Part shown: one piece after another, positions 48,497 through 58,165 of the stretch
Layout: each line of letters begins with the position of its first letter
Numbering within the stretch: the first letter of the stretch is position 1
Source of the DNA: Sinomonas cellulolyticus
Lineage (GTDB): Bacteria > Actinomycetota > Actinomycetes > Actinomycetales > Micrococcaceae
Reading direction: 5' to 3'
DNA length: 64,000 nucleotides
NCBI RefSeq assembly: GCF_014656475.1
Contig: NZ_BNCM01000005.1
Coordinates: 248,001-312,000 of the forward strand
Program-made: the position numbers and the translations under genes
Notes under the pieces: generated by a model
Seen by the model: the letters and a program-made list of their open reading frames with translations, nothing else
Databases searched by the model: none
Told to the model about the DNA's origin: nothing

Positions 48497-51400
48497 GCGC
48501 GCTGACAGGCACGCCGGCACGGGCGGCCGCCGGGCGGCACGGCGTGGCGCTGGAGAACGTCACGATGGTCTCGGCGAGCGCCGGGACGGGGAAGACCTAC
48601 ACGCTCACCGGCAAGATCGTGGAGGAGATCCGGCGCGGCACACCGCCCGAGAAGGTCATGGCCACCACGTTCACCAAGAAGGCCGCCGGGGAGCTGCGCG
48701 AGCGGATCGCCGCTCGGCTCCTCGAGTCCGGCGAGGGCCTCGCGGCCCAGCAGCTCGGCGCGAGCCTCATCGGCACGGTCAACAGCGTGTGCGGGCAGCT
48801 GCTCGCCGAGCACGCGATCGACGCCGGCCTCTCCCCCGCCCTCGAGGTGATCGGCGAGGACCAGCTCGCGGCGATGTTCCGGCTGGCCACCGACGAGATC
48901 CGCGCCCACCACGCGGAGGTGCTCACCCCGATCTCGGTGCGCATGGGGACCCACCCAGACCTCGCCCAGGGGTACGGGGTGGAGTCGTGGGAGGAGACCC
49001 TGCAGCGCATCGTGGACCTCGCGCGGACCAACCAGCTCGATGCCAACGCGGTGCGGGCGTGCGCGGACGCCTCGTGGGCCGGGTTCCGCGGCTTCCTCGA
49101 CCACCCGGGCGAGGACCACCGCGAGGAGTGGCTGCGGGACCTCCACGCGCTGAGGGCCGAGCTGGACCAGACGGCCGCCCGCGGCGAGCACCGTGACGGC
49201 TCGAAGGCCAACGTGGGCACAAAGGCATTTCAAGAGCAGTACCCGAAGGTCCTGGAGAAGGTCTCGCGGGCCCAGGATGTGCAGACGACGCCCTGGGAGG
49301 TGTGGCGCGGGTTCGTGGGCTCGAACCCCGCGGCACCCCTGAAGAAGATCTTCTGGCCGCTGCGGGAGCGCATCCACGCCGAGCTGCTCTCCAACCCCGC
49401 GTTCCACGCGGACCTCGAGGGATACGTGCGGGGACTGTTCCGCTGCGCGGCGGACTGTCTGGAGGCGTACGAGACGTTCAAGCGGGACAACGCCCTCATG
49501 GACTTCGTGGACCAGGAGGCCAGGGTCCTCACGCTGGCCCGGGACAACGAGTCGTTCCGCGCCGCCTTCCGCGGCCGCATCGACGTGCTCGTCGTGGACG
49601 AGTTCCAGGACACCAGCCCCCTCCAGCTCGCGCTGTTCCTCGAACTCGGCGCCCTCGTGCAGCGGGCCGTCTGGGTGGGCGATCCCAAGCAGGCCATCTA
49701 CGAGTTCCGCGGGACGGACCCCGAGCTCATGGAGGCCGTCATGGCCCGGGTCCCGGCCGAGCGGCGCGAGCAGCTGTCCGAGACGTACCGGTCGCGGCAG
49801 GCGCCGGTGGACCTCTCCAACGCGGTGTTCGAGCGGGTCTTCACCCAGACCACCGACGGCCACCGCATGGGCCGGGAGTCCGTGCACCTCGCACTGCCCC
49901 CGGCCAAGGCCGCCGCATACGCGGGTGATCCCGGCACGGTCGAGGCATGGTCGCGGGCGCAGCCGAACGCCGCGGACCGGCTGCGGGCCACGGCAGCGGG
50001 AGTGAAGGACCTCCTCGACCGGGGCGCGGCCGGGGGGCGCCCGTTGCGGCCCGCGGACATCGCGGTGCTGACCCGGACCAACGCCGAGGTCCGGTCCGTG
50101 GCCGCGGCCCTGGATGAGCTGGGCCTGCGCGCGAGCCTCAATCCGCGGCAGCTGGGCACGGCCCGCGAGGTGCAGCTCGTCCGGGCCGGGATGGCGTACG
50201 TGGCCGACCGGCACGACACGGTGGCCCTCGCGGAGCTGGTCGCGCTCCATCCCGACCACCCCTCGAACCTGACCTGGCAGCGGGAGCTGCTCGGCGCCGT
50301 CGTGCGCCGGGAGGACGAGCGCGATGCCGAGGGGACCCTGATCGCGGGACCCCGGCTCGTGCACGATGCCTGGCGCGCGGCTCCGCTCGTGGCGGCGCTG
50401 GACGGGCTGCGCGGCCGGGCCGTCGCGGCCACGCCCACGGAGGTCCTCGAGGCGGTGACGGGGGTGCTCGGGCTGCCGCGGCTCATTGCGGGCTGGTCGG
50501 CGCCGGAGCGGAGGCTGCGGAACCTCGACGCGTTCCGCGGCGCGGTGGAGCTGTACTACGAGCGGTGCCGGGCGCTGCGGGAGCCCGCCACCCTGCGCGG
50601 GTTCCTGGACTTCTTCGCCTCGGACGAGCACGAGTCGGCCGAGAACGCCGGGCCGGACGTGGTCAACGTGCTCACCTACCACAGGGCCAAGGGGCTCGAG
50701 TGGCCCGTGGTGGTCATGGAGAGCCTGGACAAGGAGTCGAAGGCGCGGCCGTTCGGCACCGGGGTCGAGTCGACGCGCGCTCTGGACCTCGCGGACCCGC
50801 TGGCAGGCCGGTGGATCCGGCTGTGGCCGAGCCCGTTCCCGTACGGCGGCTCGCCCCTGGACGCCCGGGCGCAGGCCTCGGAGGCCGCCGCGCGCTTCCT
50901 CGCGCGGGAGCAGCGCAACCAGGCGCGGCTCATGTACGTGGGGATGACCCGCGCCGCCCACACCACGGTGCTGACGGCGAAGAACGGCTCGCCGAGCATG
51001 CTCAACGACCTCGGGATCGAGGGGCTCGTCGCGTTCAAGCCCGGCACCGACGAGGTGGTGGTGGGGCGGGAGACGCACGTGCCGGCTCGGGTCATGGCCC
51101 TCGAGCCGGTCAAGGAGGCAGCGCACGACGGAGAGTGGGAGCCTCGGTGGGTCGATCCGGCTGCCGCTGCGGCAAGACCTGACGTCACGTACAAGTCCGC
51201 GAGGCTCAAGGCGAGCGAGGCGCTGTCCGCGGGGCAGGAGGCCGAGGTCCGCGAGGCGGCCGTGCTCGGGCCCGCGCTGGCGACCCGCGGCTCGGAGGAC
51301 TGGGACGCGGTCGGATCAGCGGTCCACGCCTACCTCGGCACGGACTTCCGCACGCTCGACGACGCCGGACGCGACCGCCTCGCCCAGCGGCTCGTGGAGC

Positions 51401-51792
51401 GGTGGGGTGTGGGCCGGACCGTGGAGGCGTCGCTGCTGACGGCCGCCGGCGAGCGGTTCGGGGCCTGGCTCGACGCCGAGTTCCCGGGGTGGGCGCGCCA
51501 CCGCGAGGCCGCCATCGGCTGGCGCCCGGACGGGCAGACGATGGAGGGCTGGATCGACCTGCTGCTCGAGGGGCCGGACGGGTTCGTGCTCGTGGACCAC
51601 AAGACCTACCCCGGGAGCGACCCGGTGGGCCACATCCGGGTGCACTACCTGGGCCAGATGGCGGCGTACCGGGCGGCGGTCGAAACCGCGACCGGAAGGC
51701 GCGTGGTGCGGGTACTCATGCATCTGCCGGCGCTGGGCCGGGTGTTCGAGGTGGATCTCCCCAGGTCGGGGCGTGAGATACCGGGGACTTAG
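48493..51792 (+). CDS. AddA-like UvrD/Rep helicase with C-terminal nuclease domain
   Basis: A 1099-residue superfamily 1A helicase-nuclease. Walker A SASAGTGKT is at 27-35, motif II DEFQDT at 369-374, then VGDPKQAIYEFRG, LSETYRSRQAPVDL, VLTYHRAKGLEWPVVVME and LMYVGMTRAAHTTVL. The last ~100 residues are a PD-(D/E)XK nuclease: D1022 (GWIDLLLEG), D1035 and K1037 (LVDHKTYPG), then GQMAAYRAAV. It is translationally coupled to the AddB-like gene. Actinobacteria normally use AdnAB for resection, so this pair may be an accessory or defence-linked nuclease. Its stop overlaps a convergent small gene by four bases. Confidence 0.88.
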   Translation: MSALTGTPARAAAGRHGVALENVTMVSASAGTGKTYTLTGKIVEEIRRGTPPEKVMATTFTKKAAGELRERIAARLLESGEGLAAQQLGASLIGTVNSVCGQLLAEHAIDAGLSPALEVIGEDQLAAMFRLATDEIRAHHAEVLTPISVRMGTHPDLAQGYGVESWEETLQRIVDLARTNQLDANAVRACADASWAGFRGFLDHPGEDHREEWLRDLHALRAELDQTAARGEHRDGSKANVGTKAFQEQYPKVLEKVSRAQDVQTTPWEVWRGFVGSNPAAPLKKIFWPLRERIHAELLSNPAFHADLEGYVRGLFRCAADCLEAYETFKRDNALMDFVDQEARVLTLARDNESFRAAFRGRIDVLVVDEFQDTSPLQLALFLELGALVQRAVWVGDPKQAIYEFRGTDPELMEAVMARVPAERREQLSETYRSRQAPVDLSNAVFERVFTQTTDGHRMGRESVHLALPPAKAAAYAGDPGTVEAWSRAQPNAADRLRATAAGVKDLLDRGAAGGRPLRPADIAVLTRTNAEVRSVAAALDELGLRASLNPRQLGTAREVQLVRAGMAYVADRHDTVALAELVALHPDHPSNLTWQRELLGAVVRREDERDAEGTLIAGPRLVHDAWRAAPLVAALDGLRGRAVAATPTEVLEAVTGVLGLPRLIAGWSAPERRLRNLDAFRGAVELYYERCRALREPATLRGFLDFFASDEHESAENAGPDVVNVLTYHRAKGLEWPVVVMESLDKESKARPFGTGVESTRALDLADPLAGRWIRLWPSPFPYGGSPLDARAQASEAAARFLAREQRNQARLMYVGMTRAAHTTVLTAKNGSPSMLNDLGIEGLVAFKPGTDEVVVGRETHVPARVMALEPVKEAAHDGEWEPRWVDPAAAAARPDVTYKSARLKASEALSAGQEAEVREAAVLGPALATRGSEDWDAVGSAVHAYLGTDFRTLDDAGRDRLAQRLVERWGVGRTVEASLLTAAGERFGAWLDAEFPGWARHREAAIGWRPDGQTMEGWIDLLLEGPDGFVLVDHKTYPGSDPVGHIRVHYLGQMAAYRAAVETATGRRVVRVLMHLPALGRVFEVDLPRSGREIPGT

Positions 51793-52211
51793 GCGCCCGC
51801 GGCGTGGTCGCGCAGCCCGGAGAGCGAGGCGCCCGCGTACCGGTACTGGTCGAGGTCCTTCCCGTCGGTCAGAACCGTGCGGGCCTCCACATCGGCGAAG
51901 ACGATCGGCCAGTCATGGGCCGCCTCGTCGTCCCGCATCGCGTACTGGCGCGCATAGTCCCTGGAGAGAGTGATCCAGTCGCCGGTGTTGATCTCGCCGA
52001 GGCCCGCCGGGAGGGCCCTGTAGATCCGCACGTGCACCTCGGGCGCGTCGCGTACCTTCCGCAGCTGGTGCCGGGTCTCCGGATCGCATTCCCCGTACCC
52101 GTGGTCGCGCGGGTTGTTGAAGGCCTCCTCGCCCATGACCTCGGCGAGCTCGGGGATGGTCAACGTCCACCCCTCGCTCCGTGGCGGGAAAGGCAGAGTG
52201 GGGTAGGGCAT
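51789..52211 (-). CDS. Unknown small protein, possibly ADP-ribosyltransferase-like
   Basis: A 140-residue protein I cannot place with certainty. It has VRIYRALPAGLGEINTGDWI, TLSRDYARQYAM and VFADVEARTVLTDGKDL. That order (a strand with YR, then an S/T-containing strand before an Ala-rich helix, then a strand with acidic residues) loosely recalls ADP-ribosyltransferase-fold proteins and phage-encoded proteins with GDW-TLSR-YA motifs. This is a weak resemblance. The ATG at 52211 gives a compact start; the upstream frame extension is not convincing. It converges on the AddA-like gene with a 4-bp overlap. Confidence 0.6.
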   Translation of the reverse strand: MPYPTLPFPPRSEGWTLTIPELAEVMGEEAFNNPRDHGYGECDPETRHQLRKVRDAPEVHVRIYRALPAGLGEINTGDWITLSRDYARQYAMRDDEAAHDWPIVFADVEARTVLTDGKDLDQYRYAGASLSGLRDHAAGA

Positions 52212-52296
52212 CTCTCCACCGTACGCCACGGCGGGCGTACGGTAGTTCGTAGACGCAACCAACTCGCACCCACCTCGCAGCAGTTGGGAGAGTCGC

Positions 52297-54051
52297 ATGG
52301 GCCTCAATACGCTCGCCTCGTACCGTGCTCGGCGCGCATCGCACGCCGAGCGGGACCTCGCGAGCCCGCACTACAAGTGGATCGTCCTGTCCAACACGAC
52401 GCTCGGCGTCCTCATGGCCACGATCAATTCCTCGATCCTGCTCATCGCACTGCCGGACATCTTCCGCGGCATCGGGATCAATCCACTCGAGCCGTCCAAC
52501 ACGAGCCTGCTGCTGTGGGTCATCATGGGCTACCTCGTGGTCACGGCCGTGCTCGTGGTGAGCTTCGGCCGGCTCGGGGACATGTACGGCCGCGTGAAGA
52601 TGTACAACTGGGGGTTCGCAATCTTCACCGCCTTCTCGGTGCTCCTCTCCGTCACCTGGCTCTCGGGGACGGCGGGGGCGCTGTGGCTCATCACGATGCG
52701 CATCCTGCAGGGCGTGGGGGGCGCGCTGCTCATGGCGAACTCGAGCGCGATCATCACCGACGCGTTCCCGGTGAACCAGCGTGGCCTTGGCCTGGGCCTG
52801 AACCAGGTGGCGGGGATCGCGGGCTCGTTCATCGGCCTGATACTGGGCGGCCTCCTCGGCCCCATCGAGTGGCGGCTCGTGTTCCTCGTCTCGGTGCCCG
52901 TGGGCCTGTTCGGCACGGTGTGGGCGTCGCTGCGCCTCCACGAGATCGGCACGCGACCGCGAGCGCGGATGGACTGGTGGGGGAACCTCACGTTCGCCGC
53001 CGGCCTCATCGCGGTCCTCGTCGGCATCACGTACGGGATTCAGCCCTACGGGGGCAGCCCCATGGGCTGGGCCAACCCGGGCGTCCTCGCGGCGCTGCTG
53101 GGCGGGGCGGCGGTGCTGGTCCTGTTCTGCGTGATCGAGCTGCGCGTGTCGGAGCCGATGTTCCGGTTGGACCTGTTCCGCATCCGCGCGTTCTCGGCCG
53201 GGAACCTCGCGAGCCTGCTCTCCGGCCTCGGCCGCGGAGGCCTGATGTTCATCCTCATCATCTGGCTGCAGGGCATCTGGCTCCCTCAGCACGGCTACAG
53301 CTTCGAGTCCACTCCCCTGTGGGCGGGCATCTACATGCTGCCGCTCACGGTCGGCTTCCTCGTGGCCGGCCCCACCTCGGGCTGGCTCTCCGACCGGTTC
53401 GGCGCCCGGCTCCTCGCCACCGGTGGGATGGTCGTCGCAGCCGCGAGCTTCCTGTGGCTCCTGGCCCTCCCGGTGAACTTCGACTACTGGGTGTTCGCGC
53501 TCGCGCTCCTGGCCAACGGGATCGGCATGGGCCTGTTCGCGGCCCCCAACCGGGCCGGGATCATGAACAGCCTGCCCCCGGACCAGCGCGGGGTCGGTGC
53601 CGGAATGAGCACAACGTTCCAGAACTCGGCCATGGTGCTCTCGATCGGCATCTTCTTCTCGCTCATGATCACCGGACTGGCCGGCTCGCTCCCCCGCACC
53701 CTTACCGCCGGGCTCATGGCGCAGGGCGTCCCGGCAGCGGCGGCCGGCCGCGTCGCGGCCCTGCCTCCTGTGGGCGTGCTGTTCGCCTCGCTGCTGGGCT
53801 ACAACCCCGTCCAGACGTTGCTGGGCCCGCAGGTCCTCGGAGCGCTGCCCGCGGCGAACGTCCACTACCTCACCGGCCGGGCGTTCTTCCCCTCGCTCAT
53901 CTCAGGGCCGTTCGCCGCCGGGCTCGCGGTCGCCTTCGGGTTCGCCGTCGCCGCGTGCCTCATCGCCGCCGTCGCCTCCGCCCTTCGCGGCGAGCGGTAC
54001 GTGGCCCCGGGGACGGACGACGCCGCCCCCGCACCTTCCGCCGTGGACTAA
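52297..54051 (+). CDS. MFS transporter, DHA2 (14-helix) drug-exporter type
   Basis: A 584-residue MFS exporter with about 14 membrane segments. [20 protein letters not shown] in helix 1 and the motif-C-like [22 protein letters not shown] in helix 5 are typical of DHA2 multidrug/H+ antiporters such as Emr[20 protein letters not shown] is the cytoplasmic loop motif. The ATG has GGGAGAG upstream. It is alone, with the small unknown gene divergent upstream; no TetR/MarR regulator is adjacent. Confidence 0.88.
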   Translation: MGLNTLASYRARRASHAERDLASPHYKWIVLSNTTLGVLMATINSSILLIALPDIFRGIGINPLEPSNTSLLLWVIMGYLVVTAVLVVSFGRLGDMYGRVKMYNWGFAIFTAFSVLLSVTWLSGTAGALWLITMRILQGVGGALLMANSSAIITDAFPVNQRGLGLGLNQVAGIAGSFIGLILGGLLGPIEWRLVFLVSVPVGLFGTVWASLRLHEIGTRPRARMDWWGNLTFAAGLIAVLVGITYGIQPYGGSPMGWANPGVLAALLGGAAVLVLFCVIELRVSEPMFRLDLFRIRAFSAGNLASLLSGLGRGGLMFILIIWLQGIWLPQHGYSFESTPLWAGIYMLPLTVGFLVAGPTSGWLSDRFGARLLATGGMVVAAASFLWLLALPVNFDYWVFALALLANGIGMGLFAAPNRAGIMNSLPPDQRGVGAGMSTTFQNSAMVLSIGIFFSLMITGLAGSLPRTLTAGLMAQGVPAAAAGRVAALPPVGVLFASLLGYNPVQTLLGPQVLGALPAANVHYLTGRAFFPSLISGPFAAGLAVAFGFAVAACLIAAVASALRGERYVAPGTDDAAPAPSAVD

Positions 54052-54150
54052 CCGCGGCAGTGAGCGCACCCAGCGAGCGGCAGTGAGCATGCGAGCACGC
54101 CGACGTCGCCACCGGAGACGGCGCATGCGAGGGATTCGGGCCGGAACGTG

Positions 54151-54424
54151 TAGTCTGTTAAAGACACGGACCCTTCAGGTCATGACTTCCAGGCCGTGTC
54201 CCGTTCCCTCTATTGAAAGCATCCATCGCACGTACTCTGATTCATCTGCCCGGCGACAGCGCGCAGTTGATGGACCCATAGAGGAAGACTCCAGCGGCCT
54301 CAGGCCGTTCACACCCGGCATTCCCCCATTCTTCTCACCACCACAGTTGTCCGCCCAGGCACATCGTCTGCGCGGAACACAGGCCGTCGTCTCGGCCCAT
54401 CTCAAAGAAAAAAAGGAAAAACAC
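54151..54424 (+). promoter_or_regulatory. Long cspA leader (373-bp intergenic region)
   Basis: The gap 54052-54424 has no convincing gene. A -10-like TAGTCT (54151-54156) has no good -35. The following ~260 nt, unusually AT-rich for this genome, would be a leader with GACACGG/CCGTGTC arms (54163-54169, 54194-54200) and a purine-rich end (AAAGAAAAAAAGG) acting as ribosome site. Long leaders are common for cold-shock genes and can act as thermosensors. Confidence 0.45.
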
Positions 54425-54628
54425 ATGGCCACTGGCACCGTGAAATGGTTCAACTCCGAAAAGGGCTTCGGCTTCATCGCTCCCGAGGACGGCACGCCGG
54501 ACGTGTTCGCGCACTACAGCGCGATCGCGACCAGCGGCTACCGCTCCCTCGAAGAGGGCCAGAAGGTCGAGTTCGACTCCGAGCGTGGCCCCAAGGGCCC
54601 GCAGGCTGCGAACATCCGCCCGCTCTGA
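54425..54628 (+). CDS. cspA: Cold-shock protein
   Basis: A 67-residue cold-shock-domain protein. RNP-1 is KGFGFI and RNP-2 VFAHYS, and the start [18 protein letters not shown] is that of actinobacterial CspA. It binds single-stranded RNA and DNA as a chaperone at low temperature. An A-rich stretch with AAGGAA precedes the ATG; a frame-extended start far upstream is rejected because the leader is non-coding in character. A strong hairpin follows. Confidence 0.96.
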   Translation: MATGTVKWFNSEKGFGFIAPEDGTPDVFAHYSAIATSGYRSLEEGQKVEFDSERGPKGPQAANIRPL

Positions 54629-54657
54629 GCTCTGAGCTCTCTAGCGGCACCCGCCAT

Positions 54658-54688
54658 GCCGGCGGACCGTGGACCGCGGTCCGCCGGC
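54658..54688 (+). terminator. Terminator after cspA
   Basis: GCCGGCGGACCG (54658-54669) and CGGTCCGCCGGC (54677-54688) are perfectly complementary over 12 bp with a 7-nt loop, 30 bp after the cspA stop. Confidence 0.8.
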
Positions 54689-54755
54689 ACGGCAGCACCA
54701 CATCGAATCCCAGCTATCGCTTCCCTGCTGAAGCAGCCCCGCCGCGCAAGTGCGC

Positions 54756-55910
54756 ATGCCTGAAAGGGGTGCTCTGATCGCCACCGTATCGAGCCCCGCC
54801 CTCCGCCCCTCACTCACAGGCCGCGCCCCCGGCACCGTCCCGGGCCTCCAGCAGTACGCCGGCACCCGCGACTTCCCGCCGATTGCCCAGGCCTACCTCG
54901 AGGTCTCCAAGACCATTCGCGAGCGGGGCCTGCTGAAGCGCACCCCCTGGTTCTACCTCATCGTCGGCGCCGCCCTCGCGATCGGGCTCGCCGCCTGCGC
55001 CACCGGGTCCGTCCTTCTCGGCGAGAGCTGGTTCCAGCTGCTGATCGCAGGCGGTCTGGGCGTCCTGTTCACCCAGGTCGCATTCCTCGCCCATGAGGCC
55101 GCTCACCGGCAGATCCTCTCCGCAGGCCCCGGGAACGACCGGCTCGCGAGGTTCCTTGCCGCCGTCGTGGGCATCAGCTACTCCTGGTGGGACTCCAAGC
55201 ACTCACGCCACCACGCGAACCCGAACAAGGTGGGCCGCGATCCGGATATCGAGGTGGATACCGTTTCCTTCGTCGCCGAGGACGCCGCGAAGGCCCGGGG
55301 CCTGCGGGCCTTCATCACCCGCCGGCAGGGGTGGCTGTTCTTCCCGCTGCTGACCCTCGAGGGCCTCAACCTGCACCTCCACAGCGTGCGGCACCTGTTC
55401 TCCGCTGGGCCCGTGAAGGGCCGCTGGTCGGAAATCGGACTTCTCGGGCTGCGCTTCGTGCTGCTCCTGACTCCGCTCTTCTGGCTGCTGCCCGTCGGCA
55501 TGGCGTTCGCGTTCCTCGGGGTGCAGCTGGCCGTGTTCGGGCTCTACATGGGGGCCACGTTCGCACCGAACCATAAGGGCATGCCCGTGATCGCACCGGA
55601 GGCGAAGCTGGACTTCTTCTCCAAGCAGGTCCGCACGTCCCGGAATGTCGCGGGCGGCTGGTGGGCCACGTGGCTCATGGGCGGCCTGAACTACCAGGTG
55701 GAGCACCACCTGTTCCCGTCCATGCCGCGCCCCCATCTGGCGAAGGCGCGCCGGATGGTCCGCGAGCAGTGCGCCCGGCTTGCGGTCCCCTACACCGAGA
55801 CGAGCCTGTGGCGCTCCTACGGGATCGTCATCCGCTACCTGAACCGCGTGGGCCTGGCGGCCCGCGACCCGTTCGAGTGCCCCATCGCCGCCCAGTTCGG
55901 CCGCCGGTAG
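54756..55910 (+). CDS. Membrane fatty-acid desaturase
   Basis: A 384-residue acyl-lipid-type desaturase. The three His boxes are HEAAH (113-117), HSRHH (149-153) and QVEHH (314-318), which hold the diiron centre; the Gln-type third box is typical of front-end and delta-6/delta-9 acyl-lipid enzymes. Four to five membrane segments are visible. It introduces double bonds and lowers membrane melting temperature. The ATG at 54756 has no clear ribosome site; a GTG 6 bp upstream is an alternative, and a GAAAGGGG downstream leaves open a later non-ATG start. It follows cspA, suggesting a cold-adaptation pair. Confidence 0.9.
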   Translation: MPERGALIATVSSPALRPSLTGRAPGTVPGLQQYAGTRDFPPIAQAYLEVSKTIRERGLLKRTPWFYLIVGAALAIGLAACATGSVLLGESWFQLLIAGGLGVLFTQVAFLAHEAAHRQILSAGPGNDRLARFLAAVVGISYSWWDSKHSRHHANPNKVGRDPDIEVDTVSFVAEDAAKARGLRAFITRRQGWLFFPLLTLEGLNLHLHSVRHLFSAGPVKGRWSEIGLLGLRFVLLLTPLFWLLPVGMAFAFLGVQLAVFGLYMGATFAPNHKGMPVIAPEAKLDFFSKQVRTSRNVAGGWWATWLMGGLNYQVEHHLFPSMPRPHLAKARRMVREQCARLAVPYTETSLWRSYGIVIRYLNRVGLAARDPFECPIAAQFGRR

Positions 55911-55998
55911 TGGCCTCGCTCCGCCCCCTAGGGGCACACCTCCAGTTGACCGCACTACAGCGCGGTGCTGGAGCGCGTGCCGGGACGGGGGCCGGGGC

Positions 55999-56412
55999 GT
56001 GAGCGCCCACTACGTCCGCGGCGCCTCCCTCACCTGCGCGGCCCTGCAGTCCGACATCCAGACGATGCTCACCGGGGCCGGAGCCCACGACGTCCTTCTC
56101 GGACCGGGCAACGGCCCCTCCGTGGCCTTCTCCCACGGAGGGCACCGGTTCCGGGTAGCCCCGCCTGCTGGCGGCGAGGCCCACACCCAGGGCTCGGTCC
56201 AGGAGGCCGCGCGCCACCGGTGGCGCCAGCTTGCCCAGGTCCTCCGGGCAAAGCTCGACGCGGTCGGCACCGGCATCGTCGCCTTTGACCAGGAGTTCTT
56301 GGGATACATGGTCCTCCCCGGGGGCCAGACGGTGTTCCAAGCGTCTGCGCCCGCGATCGTGGCGGCCTATCGGGTGACTGGGGAAAAGGCAGAGGAGACG
56401 AATCATGAATGA
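55999..56412 (+). CDS. Hypothetical protein
   Basis: A 137-residue protein not recognised. It begins with GTG and has a globular, mixed composition (HDVLLGPGNGPSVAFSHGGHRF, FDQEFLGYMVLPGG) with no membrane segment, signal or Cys motif. Codon use matches the neighbours. It overlaps the next gene by eight bases, so both are probably expressed and act together. No family is assigned. Confidence 0.6.
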   Translation: MSAHYVRGASLTCAALQSDIQTMLTGAGAHDVLLGPGNGPSVAFSHGGHRFRVAPPAGGEAHTQGSVQEAARHRWRQLAQVLRAKLDAVGTGIVAFDQEFLGYMVLPGGQTVFQASAPAIVAAYRVTGEKAEETNHE

Positions 56413-56641
56413 GCTCGAGGCCTCACTGGTGCTCCGGGCCGGCGCGGAACTGCTGCAGGGGGCCTCTGCGGACCCGCGCTCAGACGAGGGCTATGAAGCG
56501 GTGAGGGTGAACGTCTCCGCCGCGCTCAACGCCGTCGCTGACGCCCTCCAGAACTTCGAAGCTGCCACGCGTCACCGGAACCGGTCGATGGGCTGGTGCC
56601 AGGACCTCCGCCGGGTGGCGGACGACGTCGCGGAGCAGTGA
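56405..56641 (+). CDS. Small hypothetical protein
   Basis: A 78-residue protein, predicted mostly helical, with an amphipathic start (LEASLVLRAGAELLQGA) and a Cys near the end (GWCQDLRRVADDV). Not recognised. The ATG overlaps the previous gene by eight bases and has GGCAGAGGAG upstream, supporting translation. No signal peptide or membrane helix is visible. Confidence 0.6.
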   Translation: MNELEASLVLRAGAELLQGASADPRSDEGYEAVRVNVSAALNAVADALQNFEAATRHRNRSMGWCQDLRRVADDVAEQ

Positions 56642-56686
56642 CAGCCCCGCCCTCGCTGGACCGCCCGCCTCGCCTGACCGCTCGCC

Positions 56687-58084
56687 CTACCCCAGCGGCG
56701 GGATCGCACGGCCGGGATTGAGGATCCCATGCGGGTCCATGGCGTGCTTGACCGCGTGGTGCAGGGCCAAACTCGCGGGCGGGAGCTCCTTGGCGAGCCC
56801 GTCGAGCTTGAGCGTGCCGACTCCGTGCTCGCCGGTCACGGTGCCGCCAGCGGCGAGGGCGGCGTCGATGATCTCGTCGAACGCCTCGTGCGCGCGGGTC
56901 TTGGCGGCCTCGTCCCCGGCCGCGGTGATGATGAGCGGGTGGAGGTTGCCGTCGCCGGCGTGGGCGATGTTGGCGATCAGCACGCTGTGGGCCGCGCTGA
57001 TCTCCTCGATCCGGGCGAGCACCTCGGGCACCCTGGCTTTGGGAACGCACACGTCCTCGGTGAGCACCGGGCCGAGCCGCTCGAGCGCCGGGTAGGCGAG
57101 CCTGCGGGCGGCGTAGAGGGCCTCGGACTCCTGCTCGTCGGCCGAGACCGCGGCGAAGCTCGCCCCCGCCTCCTCGAAGCAGCGGGCCAGCTCGGCGGCC
57201 TCGAACTCGCCCTGCTCCCCGCGTGCGTCCGTGCGACCGATGAGCACCGCGTTCGCGTCGGTCGAGAGGCCCATGTGCTTCCAGTCGTCCACGGCCTTGA
57301 GGCAGTGCCGGTCCACGAGCTCGAGGGTCGAGGGGCTGATCCCGGACTCGGCCACGAGCGCCACGGCGCGGCCGGCGTCGACGAGCGAGTCGAACATGCC
57401 GGCCACCGTGATCGGCGCCGGCGGCAGGGGCCGCAGCCGCACCACCACCTCGGTGACGACGGCGAGCGTGCCCTCGGAGCCGACGATGAGGCCCACGAGG
57501 TTGTAGCCGGCCACGCCCTTCGCCGTCCTGGTGCCCAGCCGGGTGATCTCCCCTGTGCCGGTGACCACCTCGAGCTCGAGCACGTAGTCCCGGGTCACCC
57601 CGTACTTGACGCAGCACATGCCGCCCGCGTTCGTGGCGACGTTGCCGCCGATCGTGGACCACGGCGACGAGGCCGGGTCCGGCGGGTACCAGAGGCCGTG
57701 CTGGGCGACGTGGGCCCGGAGGTCGTCATTGACCACGCCGGGCTGGACGCGGGCCCAGCGCTCGGCCTCGTTGACCTCGAGGACCTGGTTCATCCGCTCG
57801 AACGAGACGATGACGCAGCCCTCGATCGCGTTCGCCGCCCCCGAGAGCCCAGTCCCCGCCCCGCGCGGCACGAGCGGCGTGCCGGTCCGCGCACACCAGC
57901 GCACCACCTCGGCCACCTCCTCGGTGCTCTCCGGACGCACGACGGCGCGCGGGGTGCCGTAGACGGCCCACTCGCCTTCGTCGTGGAGGTAGGCAGCGAG
58001 GGAGGCCTCCTGCGCGGTCAGGACGCGGCCTTTGGGGAGGAGGGCTTCGAGGGTAGCGACGTCGGCGGGTTCCGAGGTGGGCAT
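56687..58084 (-). CDS. FAD-binding oxidase/dehydrogenase, GlcD-like
   Basis: A 465-residue flavoprotein of the VAO/PCMH family, GlcD type, which oxidises 2-hydroxy acids such as glycolate or D-lactate. The FAD domain has PLVPRGAGTGLSGAANA and STIGGNVATNAGGMCCVKYG; the C-terminal domain has NIAHAGDGNLHPLI and GEHGVGTLKL with metal-ligand His residues. No GlcE or GlcF is adjacent, so it is probably a single-subunit enzyme. It is convergent with the two small unknown genes and upstream of nothing on its strand. Confidence 0.88.
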   Translation of the reverse strand: MPTSEPADVATLEALLPKGRVLTAQEASLAAYLHDEGEWAVYGTPRAVVRPESTEEVAEVVRWCARTGTPLVPRGAGTGLSGAANAIEGCVIVSFERMNQVLEVNEAERWARVQPGVVNDDLRAHVAQHGLWYPPDPASSPWSTIGGNVATNAGGMCCVKYGVTRDYVLELEVVTGTGEITRLGTRTAKGVAGYNLVGLIVGSEGTLAVVTEVVVRLRPLPPAPITVAGMFDSLVDAGRAVALVAESGISPSTLELVDRHCLKAVDDWKHMGLSTDANAVLIGRTDARGEQGEFEAAELARCFEEAGASFAAVSADEQESEALYAARRLAYPALERLGPVLTEDVCVPKARVPEVLARIEEISAAHSVLIANIAHAGDGNLHPLIITAAGDEAAKTRAHEAFDEIIDAALAAGGTVTGEHGVGTLKLDGLAKELPPASLALHHAVKHAMDPHGILNPGRAIPPLG

Positions 58085-58165
58085 GGGTGGACTCTATCGC
58101 CAGGTCCTCAGTGGTAGGGCGCCTGCACCCGCGCCATTGCTGATGGTGCCCGCGCAAGTACTGCA

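Noticed and set aside
48487..51126. An 879-codon minus-strand frame opposite the AddA-like gene
   Set aside because: Low-complexity composition and no domain motifs; the plus strand encodes a complete helicase.
54083..54424. N-terminal extension of CspA by about 114 residues
   Set aside because: The extension is low-quality sequence in an AT-rich leader, and the family start with a good ribosome site is at 54425.
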